A stretch of DNA of 64,000 bases, taken from NCBI RefSeq assembly GCF_002305895.1, contig NZ_CP022203.1:1652501-1716500 (forward strand). The letters run 5' to 3'. The notes beneath the pieces were generated by a model. It made no database searches, was not told the origin of the DNA, and worked only from the letters and a program-made list of their open reading frames with translations. How positions within the stretch are numbered: the first letter of the stretch is position 1; each line of letters starts with the position of its first letter. Below, piece by piece: positions 8,647 to 17,022 of the stretch. Made by a program: the position numbers and the translations under genes. Origin of the DNA: Corallococcus macrosporus DSM 14697. Lineage in GTDB: Bacteria; Myxococcota; Myxococcia; Myxococcales; Myxococcaceae.

Positions 8647-9483
8647 ATGCGGACGAAGCTCATGGCAGTGGTGGCGGGCGCGGCAATGGCCTTCGGCGGG
8701 ACGGCGGCGGCGCAGGGCACTCCGGCGCCCGTGAAGCCCGCGGCGACCACCAAGGCCCCGACGGCGGCGGCCCGGGGCAAGGCGGAGGTGACGTGGTGGG
8801 GCCACGCGGCCTTCGTGATTCGCAGCCCGGGCGGCGCGGTGATTGCAATCGACCCCTGGCTCACCAACCCCAAGGCCCCCAAGGGCGCCGCGCAGCCGGA
8901 GGCGCTGGACGCCATCCTCCTCACCCACGGCCACTTCGACCACGTGGGCGAGGCCAAGGCGCTGGCGGAGAAGACGGGCGCCAAGGTCTACGGCTCCTTC
9001 GAGCTCATCAACCTGCTGGGCCTGCCGGAGGCCCAGGCCGTGGGCGCCAACGCGGGCGGGACCTTCCGGGTGAAGGACGTCACGCTCCACCTGGTGGAGG
9101 CGGTCCACTCCAGCAGCTACGCCGCGGACCCCAAGTCGCCGGCGCAGTACGCGGGCGCGCCCCTGGGCTACGTGCTCAAAATCGACAAGGGCCCCACGTT
9201 GTACCACGCGGGTGACACGGGCGCCTTCGAGGGCATGTCGCTCATCGCCACCCAGTTCAAGCCCACCGTGGCGCTGCTGCCCGTGGGCGGCCACTTCACC
9301 ATGGGGCCCGCGGAGGCCGCCCAGGCGGTGCGCCTCTTGAAGGTCAAGAGCGTGATTCCCATGCACTACGGCACCTTCCCGCTGCTCCAGGGCACCCCGG
9401 ACGCGCTGACTGGGGAGCTGAAGAAGCTGCGCAGCACGGCCAGGGTGGTGACCCCGGAGCCCGGCGTAACGACGGCGCTGTAA
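8647..9483 (+). CDS. Exported UPF0173-type metallo-beta-lactamase-fold hydrolase
   Basis: The protein of about 278 residues starts with a Sec signal peptide (MRTKLMAVVAGAAMAFGGTAAAQG) and continues with a metallo-beta-lactamase fold of the UPF0173 type. WWGHAAFVI, the metal motif HGHFDH near residue 99, HAGDTG near residue 188, and MHYGTFP near residue 240 supply the usual two-metal ligands. Family members are metal-dependent hydrolases of unclear substrate. The signal peptide, not universal in the family, predicts a periplasmic site. AGGAG lies 9 bases before ATG 8647 and only 3 before ATG 8641 (which would add MD), so 8647 is preferred; both are possible. Confidence 0.88.
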   Translation: MRTKLMAVVAGAAMAFGGTAAAQGTPAPVKPAATTKAPTAAARGKAEVTWWGHAAFVIRSPGGAVIAIDPWLTNPKAPKGAAQPEALDAILLTHGHFDHVGEAKALAEKTGAKVYGSFELINLLGLPEAQAVGANAGGTFRVKDVTLHLVEAVHSSSYAADPKSPAQYAGAPLGYVLKIDKGPTLYHAGDTGAFEGMSLIATQFKPTVALLPVGGHFTMGPAEAAQAVRLLKVKSVIPMHYGTFPLLQGTPDALTGELKKLRSTARVVTPEPGVTTAL

Positions 9484-9653
9484 TCGCCGGGGGAGATGGT
9501 TGGGCCCGGTAGAAGTGGCGGTTCTACGCCCGCTGACTTCCGGGCCTTGACCCTGTCCCGTGGCCGAGTGGAAACCGGGATGCCCCTGGGTTACATCCCG
9601 CTTCTTTCTTTCGCGCGCGTGAGTCCTTCCCGCGAGCGTCCAGGGGTGTTCGG

Positions 9654-11030
9654 GTGTTGGACTTCACCAAGGCAGGGTGGCTGTTGCCACTCCTGACGGA
9701 GACGGTCGCCTTTGAAGCGGGCGCACCGGCGCCGTCCGTCCCGCCGCTGGGCTCCGGACGGGCCCGTGCCCGCGCGCACCTGCGCCGGACGCTGCGCGCC
9801 ACGGGCCTGCTGTACGGCACGCCCGCGGACGCCCCCTCCGCGGCGGAGCTGGCCCCGCCCACCGAGTCCCAGGCGCGCTTGCTGGAGGACCAGCTCTTCC
9901 ACGCGGTGGTGCGGACCCTGGCGTTGATGGCGCTGGAGCTGGGCCGGCTCGTGGGGACTCCAACGGCCGTGCGCACCGAGCAGCTCCTGGTCCTCTTCGC
10001 GGTGCTCGCGGGAGAGCTGGAGCTGGCGCGGACGCTGGATGTGACGATTGCCTCCGGGCGTCCGGTGTCCCGGCGGCTGGCGGCGAAGGTGGAGGCGTCG
10101 CTGGTGAAGCGCTCGCCCGTGCTGGCGGGGGACCCGGTGTACGGGCTGGTGCTGCACAACGGCGCGCAGTACGCGGACGCGCAGCTCTTCTGCCGGCAGG
10201 CCATTGACTACTTCTCGCGTGGCACGCTGCACCGCGAGCGGGCGCAGCGGCGCCTGGACTTCGCGGCGCGGCAGAAGGCGCTGCTGGTGGACGTGCTCAC
10301 GGGGCTGGCGTGTGTGGACCGGGTGCCGGGCCTGTCCGCGCGCCGCGCCATCCTGCGGCAGGTGGAGTCCCTGCGGCTGCCGGCGGCGATGACGTCCGAG
10401 CTCAAGGCCGCGGTGAAGCAGTCCTTCGCGCGCCGCCGCCCGGTGCGGGACGTGGTGCGCCAGGTGCGCAGCGTGGACGTGCGCCACTTCCTGCTGGAGC
10501 AGACGCTGCTGGCGGCGCTGGTGGACGGCCGCAAGACGCGGCGCGAGCGCGTGTTCATCCGCGAGCTGGCGCAGGCGCTCCAGGTTTCGGACGCGGAGCT
10601 GCACCGGCTGGAGCTGGAGATGGCGGAGTTCTACGCCCGCCACCGCGCCATCGTGGATGTCTTCACCGTGTCGGACGCGGCGGGCGCCATGGGGGACGAC
10701 CTGGTGGCCGGCATCCAGGAGACGCTGGAGAAGAACTTCTACCGGCTGATCCAGGAGGTCCGCGAGACGGGGGACCTGGCGGTGCTGCTGACGAAGGCGG
10801 CCCGGCGGCAGCCGCTGACCGGCGACGAGCGTCAGCGCATGCGCGCGCAGCTCATCGACGTGGCCAAGGCGATTCCCGCGCTGGCCATCTTCGCCGCGCC
10901 GGGCGGCGTCCTGCTGCTCGCGGCGCTGGCGAAGGTGCTGCCCTTCAGCCTGCTGCCCAGCGCCTTCCAGGAGGCCGCGCCCGTGGAGGAGGACTTCGAG
11001 GACGTGGGGCCGGAGCGGGAGGCGGGGTAG
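9654..11030 (+). CDS. TerB-like / LETM1-like domain protein
   Basis: 458 residues. Residues about 270-350 resemble the TerB helical domain (LLEQTLLAALVDGRKTRRER followed by ALQVSDAELHRLELE). Residues about 385-445 resemble the LETM1 family: a PLTGDERQRMRAQLIDVAK-type segment followed by a hydrophobic stretch (ALAIFAAPGGVLLLAALAKV) and a short LPFSLLPSAF end. In mitochondria LETM1 acts in ion exchange and ribosome binding at the inner membrane; bacterial function is unknown. The hydrophobic segment predicts membrane attachment. Start is GTG 9654 with AGGGG six bases upstream. The domain pairing is read by eye and needs a profile search. Confidence 0.7.
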   Translation: MLDFTKAGWLLPLLTETVAFEAGAPAPSVPPLGSGRARARAHLRRTLRATGLLYGTPADAPSAAELAPPTESQARLLEDQLFHAVVRTLALMALELGRLVGTPTAVRTEQLLVLFAVLAGELELARTLDVTIASGRPVSRRLAAKVEASLVKRSPVLAGDPVYGLVLHNGAQYADAQLFCRQAIDYFSRGTLHRERAQRRLDFAARQKALLVDVLTGLACVDRVPGLSARRAILRQVESLRLPAAMTSELKAAVKQSFARRRPVRDVVRQVRSVDVRHFLLEQTLLAALVDGRKTRRERVFIRELAQALQVSDAELHRLELEMAEFYARHRAIVDVFTVSDAAGAMGDDLVAGIQETLEKNFYRLIQEVRETGDLAVLLTKAARRQPLTGDERQRMRAQLIDVAKAIPALAIFAAPGGVLLLAALAKVLPFSLLPSAFQEAAPVEEDFEDVGPEREAG

Positions 11031-11245
11031 GCACCCGAATCGACCCTGAGCGTCATGAGCGGCGGGCTGCCCTGATTGATGCTGCTGCTCCGCGACGTAC
11101 GCCGCCGATTGTGCTGGGACGCTCCGGGCCATGCCGCCGTGCCTCGGCACGTTCCGAGTATCTACGCGATGCGCGGCTGCTGGCATGCTCTGCATGCTGC
11201 CAGCCTGGCCCCACAGCTCGCTGGCTCTGCGGAAAGGACGAAGCA

Positions 11246-12154
11246 ATGCGACTCCGCGCCTGCGCAGCACTTCTGCTCTTCCTCTCGGCTTGCGCCACGT
11301 CGACCCCGAGCCCAAGAGCGCGTGCGCCCTGGAACCCGAGGGTCGCCAACCTCCAGCGAGCAGCGACGTTGCCGTGGATGGATGGCGGGCGATGCGTGGT
11401 GCGGGAGGCATCCAATGAATGGAGCGTGCTCGTGGAGAGGTGCTTTCACGCGCTCGACCATGACCGGATCACGTTTCGCGATGTCACGGGAAAATGCAGT
11501 GTTGCCTCTGCGGGGGCCGCTGCTATTGGGTTGGGCGTCTGCATCCTGATAGCACCCGAGCTCATCGTTGGAGCCGTGATTGTCGCCGGTGCGGTCGTGG
11601 TGGCAGTCGCCATCAAAGAGGAACTGGATGCATATCGGCGGGCGTCTCGCGAGCGAGCCAAGCCCGAGACCCAAGCGCGGCCATCCAATGCGCAGGCACG
11701 TTTGACGCACCGAAAGCTCAAGCCTGAGCCATCAGGGCAGGATGGGTTCCCTCCGGTGCTTACCGACCCCTTGGACCGAGAGCATCGTCCTGAGTGCAGG
11801 CCCGTCCCGGTGCCGCACGCGGGCAGAGATGCCCCGCATAACGAGTGCGCCGACAGGTTTCCGCCGAACCGATATCCGGGCATGGACGTCTTCGTGGGCG
11901 GCGAGCGCTTCGATGCGCTGCAAGTCGGCGTGCGCGTGCTGTGGGAGATCAAGACCCATCGATTTGATACGTATCCTGACTTCATCCAGGAACGGGAGAT
12001 CGAGAAGGAGTTGGAACAAATAGAAAGGGAGCGGAAAGCTGCGGCGGCGTGTGGCTATGGCTTCATCATGGGGGTGAGCACCCAAGCGCACAAAGACGCA
12101 CTGCTCGCTGTTGTTCCCTCCCTCAGGATCGTCGTCACGGGATGCAAACGATGA
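11246..12154 (+). CDS. DUF6310-type lipoprotein
   Basis: 302 residues with a lipoprotein signal peptide (MRLRACAALLLFLSAC, lipobox LSAC, Cys16). A hydrophobic segment at about residues 93-130 (GAAAIGLGVCILIAPELIVG then VIVAGAVVVAVAI) resembles the membrane part of colicin- or toxin-like myxobacterial proteins. The C-terminal 110 residues (NRYPGMDVFVGGERFDALQV, WEIKTHRFDTYPDF) fit the family I know as DUF6310; the D...E-x-K pattern there recalls restriction-endonuclease-like nucleases, an inference only. Base composition is visibly less GC-rich than neighbouring genes, with codons such as ATA, AGG and AAA, suggesting transfer. It overlaps the next gene by ATGA, so the pair is coupled. Confidence 0.72.
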   Translation: MRLRACAALLLFLSACATSTPSPRARAPWNPRVANLQRAATLPWMDGGRCVVREASNEWSVLVERCFHALDHDRITFRDVTGKCSVASAGAAAIGLGVCILIAPELIVGAVIVAGAVVVAVAIKEELDAYRRASRERAKPETQARPSNAQARLTHRKLKPEPSGQDGFPPVLTDPLDREHRPECRPVPVPHAGRDAPHNECADRFPPNRYPGMDVFVGGERFDALQVGVRVLWEIKTHRFDTYPDFIQEREIEKELEQIERERKAAAACGYGFIMGVSTQAHKDALLAVVPSLRIVVTGCKR

Positions 12155-12906
12155 CCAGCCAGAATCGCATAGTCCTGACCGTCTACGCGCCTGCACTCGT
12201 CGGTGACGATGAACGCCCGCTCGCTGTCGTTCATGGGATGGAAAAGGCGCTCCCTGGCTTGCGTCTGGAGTGGAGAGTTACCGGGTCGCGACGGCTTGCT
12301 GCGTTGCCACAGCGCGACGCGTGGCTCGTAGAGAAAATCAAGGACGGAGGCTTCCCTCTGGTGTGTAACGGGGACGAGAGTTACCCCGTGACGGTGATGG
12401 GGAGGGGAAGCTCGGGACTCTTCAGCCCTGGCGGTCAGGCTCTGTTTGAAGTCCATGCGAAGTTGCCGCTCGATGCGGCGGTTGTTGCGGCGGCGGCGGC
12501 GATGCTGGAGCGCGTAGCGGAGGGTACACGCGCGTTCTGGGGCCGTGCGACCCCTCACGATGCTGCGGTGGACATCGCGTATCAGACAGCACCCACGCTG
12601 GAGGGGCCGCCGTCCCCACGTCGGGGGCTGCCTGCCCTGAAGCTCTTCGAGCACATCCGTGCGCCCGAGATTCCCTGTTACCTGGGGTGGTTGAACTACT
12701 GGTCGGCTGCCGCCTCGCAGGTCATTGGGTTTCCGGACCCGACCCGTGACGCCGAGTTGCTTTCACGGGCGCGGCGCACGGCATCGGGCGGCTGGGTCGT
12801 GCAGCTCACCGACGCACCGCTCGACCTGGACGACCCAACCCACCTGGACACGCTCAAGCGGACCTACGAGCGCTTTCCGGAGATTGGCGGACGCGCAGCA
12901 CCTTGA
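12151..12906 (+). CDS. DUF5953-type protein, partner of DUF6310 lipoprotein
   Basis: 251 residues, soluble, no signal peptide. The C-terminal third (LGWLNYWSAAASQVIGFPD, then GGWVVQLTDAPLDLDDPTHL and YERFPEIGGR) matches my recollection of the myxobacterial DUF5953 family. ATG 12151 overlaps the upstream stop as ATGA; an in-frame ATG at 12142 would add three residues. The pairing of a secreted, possibly nuclease-like lipoprotein with a small cytoplasmic protein has the shape of a toxin/immunity unit, but no toxin activity can be shown from sequence. Composition is like its upstream neighbour and unlike the flanking genes. A long palindrome 52 bases after the stop likely ends the transcript. 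Confidence 0.7.
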   Translation: MTSQNRIVLTVYAPALVGDDERPLAVVHGMEKALPGLRLEWRVTGSRRLAALPQRDAWLVEKIKDGGFPLVCNGDESYPVTVMGRGSSGLFSPGGQALFEVHAKLPLDAAVVAAAAAMLERVAEGTRAFWGRATPHDAAVDIAYQTAPTLEGPPSPRRGLPALKLFEHIRAPEIPCYLGWLNYWSAAASQVIGFPDPTRDAELLSRARRTASGGWVVQLTDAPLDLDDPTHLDTLKRTYERFPEIGGRAAP

Positions 12907-12957
12907 GCCGATTCTGGGAGCACGTCGCTTCGGCTGCACGGGCATCGGCGATGGCGA

Positions 12958-12979
12958 CGTGCCCTCCCGGGAGGGCACG
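12958..12979 (+). terminator. 22-bp palindrome, probable terminator
   Basis: CGTGCCCTCCCGGGAGGGCACG is a perfect inverted repeat that can form an 8- to 9-bp GC stem with a small loop, followed by CATCATTGTT. It lies 52 bases after the DUF5953 stop. The weak T-rich tail makes termination likely but not certain; a bound-protein operator is the alternative. The rest of the interval to the next gene (12980-13204) shows no gene. Confidence 0.55.
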
Positions 12980-13204
12980 CATCATTGTTCGAACCTTTGA
13001 GACTGGCGCTCCCTCCGTTGCTGACACTCGTCCGGGGAACTGCCACGAGCGCGAGCGCCTGGCCGCCCGGGCACTGTCCGTTCGGAGGCAGTATGCGGGC
13101 CCGGATGCCGCCGGGTGGGGTGGGCGCATTAGAAACGCCACTGCGCGTGGGCCGCTGGCGCGAAGCGGGTTGCCCGTGTGGAGGGGCGCGCGTTACGTCC
13201 CGCA

Positions 13205-15370
13205 ATGGGTTCGCTTCACCACCACCTCCAGGCCTTCCTCCGCGTCGAGCCGGGCCGCCCCGCGTATGGCGCCGGGCTGCGGGCAGCGCTCGCGGTGGGC
13301 GCGCCCCTGGCCGCGGCGGCGCTGCTGCACCTGCCGGCGGCCACCTGGGTCGGCCTGTCCGCGCTGTTCGTCGCCCTGGTGGACCGGGGTGGGCCGTACG
13401 GCTACCGCGCGCGCACCATGGGGGCCATGACGCTGATGGGGGCCGTGGTGGGGCTCGCCGCGGCGCTGCACCTGCCGGCCTGGGCCGCCGTCATCGTCAC
13501 GCTGCTCTGGGTGACGGCCTGCGGCTTCGCGCGCTCCTATGGCGACACGCCGGGGTTGATGGGCGTGGTGCTCGCCAACTACTTCGTGGTGTCGCTCGCG
13601 CTTCCCGCCAGGGACGTCTCGGACGCCTTGCTCCGCTCCGGCCTGTTCCTGGTGGGCGGCGCGTGGGCCATGTTCCTCGCGCTGCTGTTGTGGCCGCTGT
13701 TCCCCTACCGCCCGGCGCGGATGGCCATCGCCCGGTGCTACGACGCGCTGGCGGAGCACGCGGAGGAGGTCGGGCGCTGGCCCTTGGAAGGGTTGCCCGT
13801 CGCCGCGGGTGTCCTGCCAGTGGCGCCCTGGCAGGCCCGCATGCGCCAGCTCATCGAACAGGCGCGCACCGTGCTGGCCTCCACGCGCATGGGCCGGGCG
13901 GGTGAGAGCGGGCGGGGTGAGCACCTGCTGGTGCTGCTCGAGGGCGCGGACGCGATGATGGTGACGCTGATTGCCCTCACGGAGATGTTGGAGGTGGCGC
14001 CCGCGGAGCCGCGCTACCACGCCCTCCGCTCCGAGGTGCAGCGCGCGCTCGCGGAGCTGGCCGCGGACCTGCGCCGCGTCCGCCTGGCGCTGGAGAAGGA
14101 GGGCGGGGGCAGCGGCCCTCCCGCCTGGAGCGCGGAGCGGGTGAAGCGCGCGCTGGCGGCCGCGGGAGACCTTCCGGAGCAGGCGCGCGCCGGCTACCAG
14201 TACGTGTACTCGCTGCTGGACCGCCTCCGCGACTATGCGCACGCCACGGTGGACGTCGCGGCGCGACTGGAGGACAGCGCGCCCGTGCCGGACACGCCGT
14301 CCCTGCCGTCCCGGCCCGCGAGCAAGGCGCCGCCATCATCCCCCCTGGAGCCCCTGCGGGAGAACCTCAACGTCCGCTCCGTCATCTTCCGCCATGCATT
14401 GCGCCTGGGCGTCGCCGCGTCCCTGGCCATGGCGCTCGTGAGCGCCCTGGACCTGAACCACGGCTACTGGGTCATCATCACCGTCACCGTGGTGCTCCAG
14501 CCCTACGCGGGGCTCACCTTCCAGCGGAGCCTTCAGCGCATCGCGGGCACGTTGCTGGGCGCGGGGCTGGCGGCGGGGCTCGTGGCGCTCGTGAGGGACC
14601 CGGCCATCATCCTGCTGGCCATCGTGGTGCTGTTCGCCGTGGCGATGAGCCTCCAGCCGCTCAGCCTGGCCGCGTTCCAGGTGCTGCTGACGCCAGCGCT
14701 GGTGCTGCTCGCGGAGCTCCAGACGGGAGACTGGGAGCTGGCGGGTGTCCGCATCGTCAACACGCTGCTGGGCGGCTTGATTGCGTTGGCGGGGATGCGG
14801 CTCTTGTGGCCCAGCCCCGAACACCTGCGCCTGCCGGAGCAGGTGGCCTCCGCCCTGCGCGCGGACCGCGACTACGTGATGGCGGTGGCCTCCGCGTCGT
14901 CGGACGCGGAGGCCCCGGTGCGAGAGGCCCGGCGGCGGATGGGGCTCGCGCTGCTGTCGGCGGAGGCGTCCTTCCAGCGGCTGCTGGGGGAGTGGAGGGG
15001 GCCCGCCAGGGAGCTGGAGCCGGTGATGGCCCTGCTCGTCTACGCGCGCCGCTTCACCTCGGCGGTGACGACGTTGGCCGCGAGCCGGAGCGAGCGCGCG
15101 GCGCCCCGGGAGCTGGCGGACGTGGTGCGCTTCGTCGTCTGCGTCCTGGAGGACCTGGCCGCCGCCGTGGAGCAGCAGCGGCGGCCCGCGCCCATGCCCA
15201 CCCCGGCGCCCAAGGGTGGGGCGGAGCCGCTGGTGCGCACGCACGTGGAGCGGCTCCTGCGTCAGCTCACCGTGCTGCACCACGCGGCGGAGCGCGTCCC
15301 GCCGCTGCTGTTCAAGGAGGGCCTCAGGTCCGGTCCAGCGTCGCCACCAGCCGCCGCAGGTCCTCGTTGA
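13205..15370 (+). CDS. FUSC-family integral membrane protein (YccS/aromatic-acid-exporter-like)
   Basis: 721 residues with the two-module layout of FUSC/YccS/AaeB proteins. An N-terminal membrane block (residues about 22-160) is followed by a cytoplasmic helical region of about 230 residues, a second membrane block (about residues 395-530, including GYWVIITVTVVLQPY, a recognisable FUSC signature), and a C-terminal soluble domain. Family members are inner-membrane proteins proposed to export aromatic acids or similar compounds. ATG 13205 (MGSLHHHLQAF) is chosen; GTG 13178 nine codons upstream is in frame but neither has a well-placed ribosome site. The last 47 bp overlap the 3' end of the convergent HEAT-repeat gene. 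Confidence 0.85.
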   Translation: MGSLHHHLQAFLRVEPGRPAYGAGLRAALAVGAPLAAAALLHLPAATWVGLSALFVALVDRGGPYGYRARTMGAMTLMGAVVGLAAALHLPAWAAVIVTLLWVTACGFARSYGDTPGLMGVVLANYFVVSLALPARDVSDALLRSGLFLVGGAWAMFLALLLWPLFPYRPARMAIARCYDALAEHAEEVGRWPLEGLPVAAGVLPVAPWQARMRQLIEQARTVLASTRMGRAGESGRGEHLLVLLEGADAMMVTLIALTEMLEVAPAEPRYHALRSEVQRALAELAADLRRVRLALEKEGGGSGPPAWSAERVKRALAAAGDLPEQARAGYQYVYSLLDRLRDYAHATVDVAARLEDSAPVPDTPSLPSRPASKAPPSSPLEPLRENLNVRSVIFRHALRLGVAASLAMALVSALDLNHGYWVIITVTVVLQPYAGLTFQRSLQRIAGTLLGAGLAAGLVALVRDPAIILLAIVVLFAVAMSLQPLSLAAFQVLLTPALVLLAELQTGDWELAGVRIVNTLLGGLIALAGMRLLWPSPEHLRLPEQVASALRADRDYVMAVASASSDAEAPVREARRRMGLALLSAEASFQRLLGEWRGPARELEPVMALLVYARRFTSAVTTLAASRSERAAPRELADVVRFVVCVLEDLAAAVEQQRRPAPMPTPAPKGGAEPLVRTHVERLLRQLTVLHHAAERVPPLLFKEGLRSGPASPPAAAGPR

Positions 15371-16919
15371 CGCTGACGAACCGGGTGTTGCCCTGCTCGT
15401 CCGCGAGCTGCTTGCGCAGGGTGGGCAGCGCGGCCTGGCGCAGCTTCTTCGCCGTGTCCCGCGAGCCCTCCACCAGCCAGCCCACCGCGAGCACCAGCGC
15501 GAGGCGGGCCTCGGTGTCGCGCTCGCCCAGCCGCGCCGCCAGCGCGACCGCGTGCTCGGCCGTGCCCGCGCGGCCCACCTCCAGCGCCGCGCGCTCCAGC
15601 AGCACCGGGTCCGCCTTCTCCATGCGCTGCACCCAGCAGCCCGCGTTGCCCGCGCACGCCTGCGCCGCCTCCAGCAGCTTCGCCTGGCCGGAAATCTGGT
15701 CCGCCCGCTTCTTGCCCAGCGCCGCCGGGTCGTCACAGCCGTCGTCGTCCGCCTGCTTGCAGTCCGCGGCCGTCCGCGCCGGCTCCGCCGCCGCCAGCTT
15801 CTGGAGCACGGGCAGCTCGCGCGCGTCGCCCAGCATGGCCAGGCCCTTCACCGCGGACTCGCGCGCGTACCAGTCTCCGGTGCCCGCGGCCTTCTCCAGC
15901 GCGGGCAGCGCGTCGCGTCCCCCCAGGCGCGTCAGGGCGCGCACGTAGGCGTCCCGCACGGTGGGGTCCGTCTCCGCCACCAGCCCCGCCAGCGGCTTCA
16001 CCGCCTCCGGCGCGCGCATGCGCGCCAGCGCGTCCGCGGCCTGCATCCGCACCAGGGCCTGAATCTGCGGGTCCGCGTTGGTGAAGGCGAGCTGCTTGAG
16101 CAGCGCGGCCACCGCCCGCTTCTCCCGCAAGTCGCCCAGCACCGTCGCCGCCTTCATCGCGTAGCTGGCGGGGTTGACGCCGTTGGACCGCGCCCACTTC
16201 AGCAGCTCCGCGTCCTGGCCCTCCAGCGCCGGCAGCAGCGCGTCCGCCGCGGGCGCGCCAAGCTGGTACAGCGCGAAGGAGCTCTCCACGTAGAAGGACT
16301 TGCCCTTGCGCTCCTTGGTCAGCATGCGCACCAGCGCGGGCGCCGCGCGCGCGTCACCGATGTCCCCCAGCGCCTCGATGGCCTTCTTGTTGAGGAAGGG
16401 CTCCACGGTGTCGTCCGTGGCCAGGGCGATGAGCGGCTCCACCGCCTCCTTCGCCTTCATGTCGCCCAGCACCTGCGTCGCCTCGATGCGCGTGTAGTTG
16501 TCCTTGGCGCGCAAGAGCGGCACCAGCGCGGGGATGGCGCGGCGGTCGCCAATGGTCCCCAGCGTCGCGACGATGGCCTTGTTGGCGAGCTGCGCGGGCA
16601 TGTCCCCCGCCGCCGGGTCCAGGGCCTTCGTCAGGGGTTCCACGGAGGAGGCATGCTTCAAGTCGCCCAGGGCGCGGGCCAGCGCGGCGCGCACCTCCGG
16701 CTTGCGCTCCGTGTCGAGCTGCTCGTGGAGCATGGGCAGGAAACCTTCATTCAGCTTCCCGGAGGAGCGCATGGCCTCCACCATGCGGATGCGGTCCTCC
16801 GCTCGCCGGCTCTGCTGGATGTTCGACTCCCAGTATTCCGGGGTCGCCGGGTCCCCCTTGCACCCAGCCAACGTCAGGAAGGAAAGCGCAACACACAACG
16901 CGGTGAGAGAGCGCGTCAT
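15324..16919 (-). CDS. HEAT-repeat lipoprotein
   Basis: 531 residues, beginning with a lipoprotein signal (MTRSLTALCVALSFLTLAGC, lipobox LAGC, Cys20). From about residue 45 to 360 it contains repeated HEAT/PBS-lyase-type units: ALARALGDLKHASSVEPL, ATLGTIGDRRAIPALVPL, ATQVLGDMKAKEAVEPLI, AIEALGDIGDARAAPALV and others. These build a helical solenoid for protein binding. It is likely tethered to the inner face of the outer membrane. ATG 16919 is supported by GGAG five bases upstream. A Cys-containing spacer (CKQADDDGCDD, then CAGNAGC) interrupts the repeats near residue 390. No partner is evident. Confidence 0.88.
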   Translation of the reverse strand: MTRSLTALCVALSFLTLAGCKGDPATPEYWESNIQQSRRAEDRIRMVEAMRSSGKLNEGFLPMLHEQLDTERKPEVRAALARALGDLKHASSVEPLTKALDPAAGDMPAQLANKAIVATLGTIGDRRAIPALVPLLRAKDNYTRIEATQVLGDMKAKEAVEPLIALATDDTVEPFLNKKAIEALGDIGDARAAPALVRMLTKERKGKSFYVESSFALYQLGAPAADALLPALEGQDAELLKWARSNGVNPASYAMKAATVLGDLREKRAVAALLKQLAFTNADPQIQALVRMQAADALARMRAPEAVKPLAGLVAETDPTVRDAYVRALTRLGGRDALPALEKAAGTGDWYARESAVKGLAMLGDARELPVLQKLAAAEPARTAADCKQADDDGCDDPAALGKKRADQISGQAKLLEAAQACAGNAGCWVQRMEKADPVLLERAALEVGRAGTAEHAVALAARLGERDTEARLALVLAVGWLVEGSRDTAKKLRQAALPTLRKQLADEQGNTRFVSVNEDLRRLVATLDRT

Positions 16920-16937
16920 TCGGTCTCCAGTGCGTCT

Positions 16938-16976
16938 GCGAGGTTGTCCTGTCTTCCGTGTAAACCTCGCGCGAGG
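16938..16976. promoter_or_regulatory. Triple-arm inverted repeat between divergent genes
   Basis: GCGAGGTT (16938-16945) and AACCTCGC (16963-16970) form an 8-bp inverted repeat 17 bp apart. The second arm is itself part of a perfect 12-bp palindrome CCTCGCGCGAGG (16965-16976). It lies in the 103-bp divergent interval between the HEAT-repeat and HAMP-type genes, as expected of an operator. The binding protein is unknown. Confidence 0.45.
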
Positions 16977-17022
16977 AAGGAAGCAAACCGCCCCCGGCAC
17001 CTGGGGTACGCTGGTCAACGAC

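Noticed and set aside
9496-9600. GTAGAA...TTCTAC stem after the metal hydrolase gene as a terminator
   Set aside because: The stem is only 6 bp, partly AT, and no T-tract follows; too weak to report as a feature.
12907-13204. Possible small gene between the DUF5953 gene and the FUSC gene
   Set aside because: Several frames are open on both strands but all lack ribosome sites and have random-looking composition; only the palindrome at 12958 stands out.
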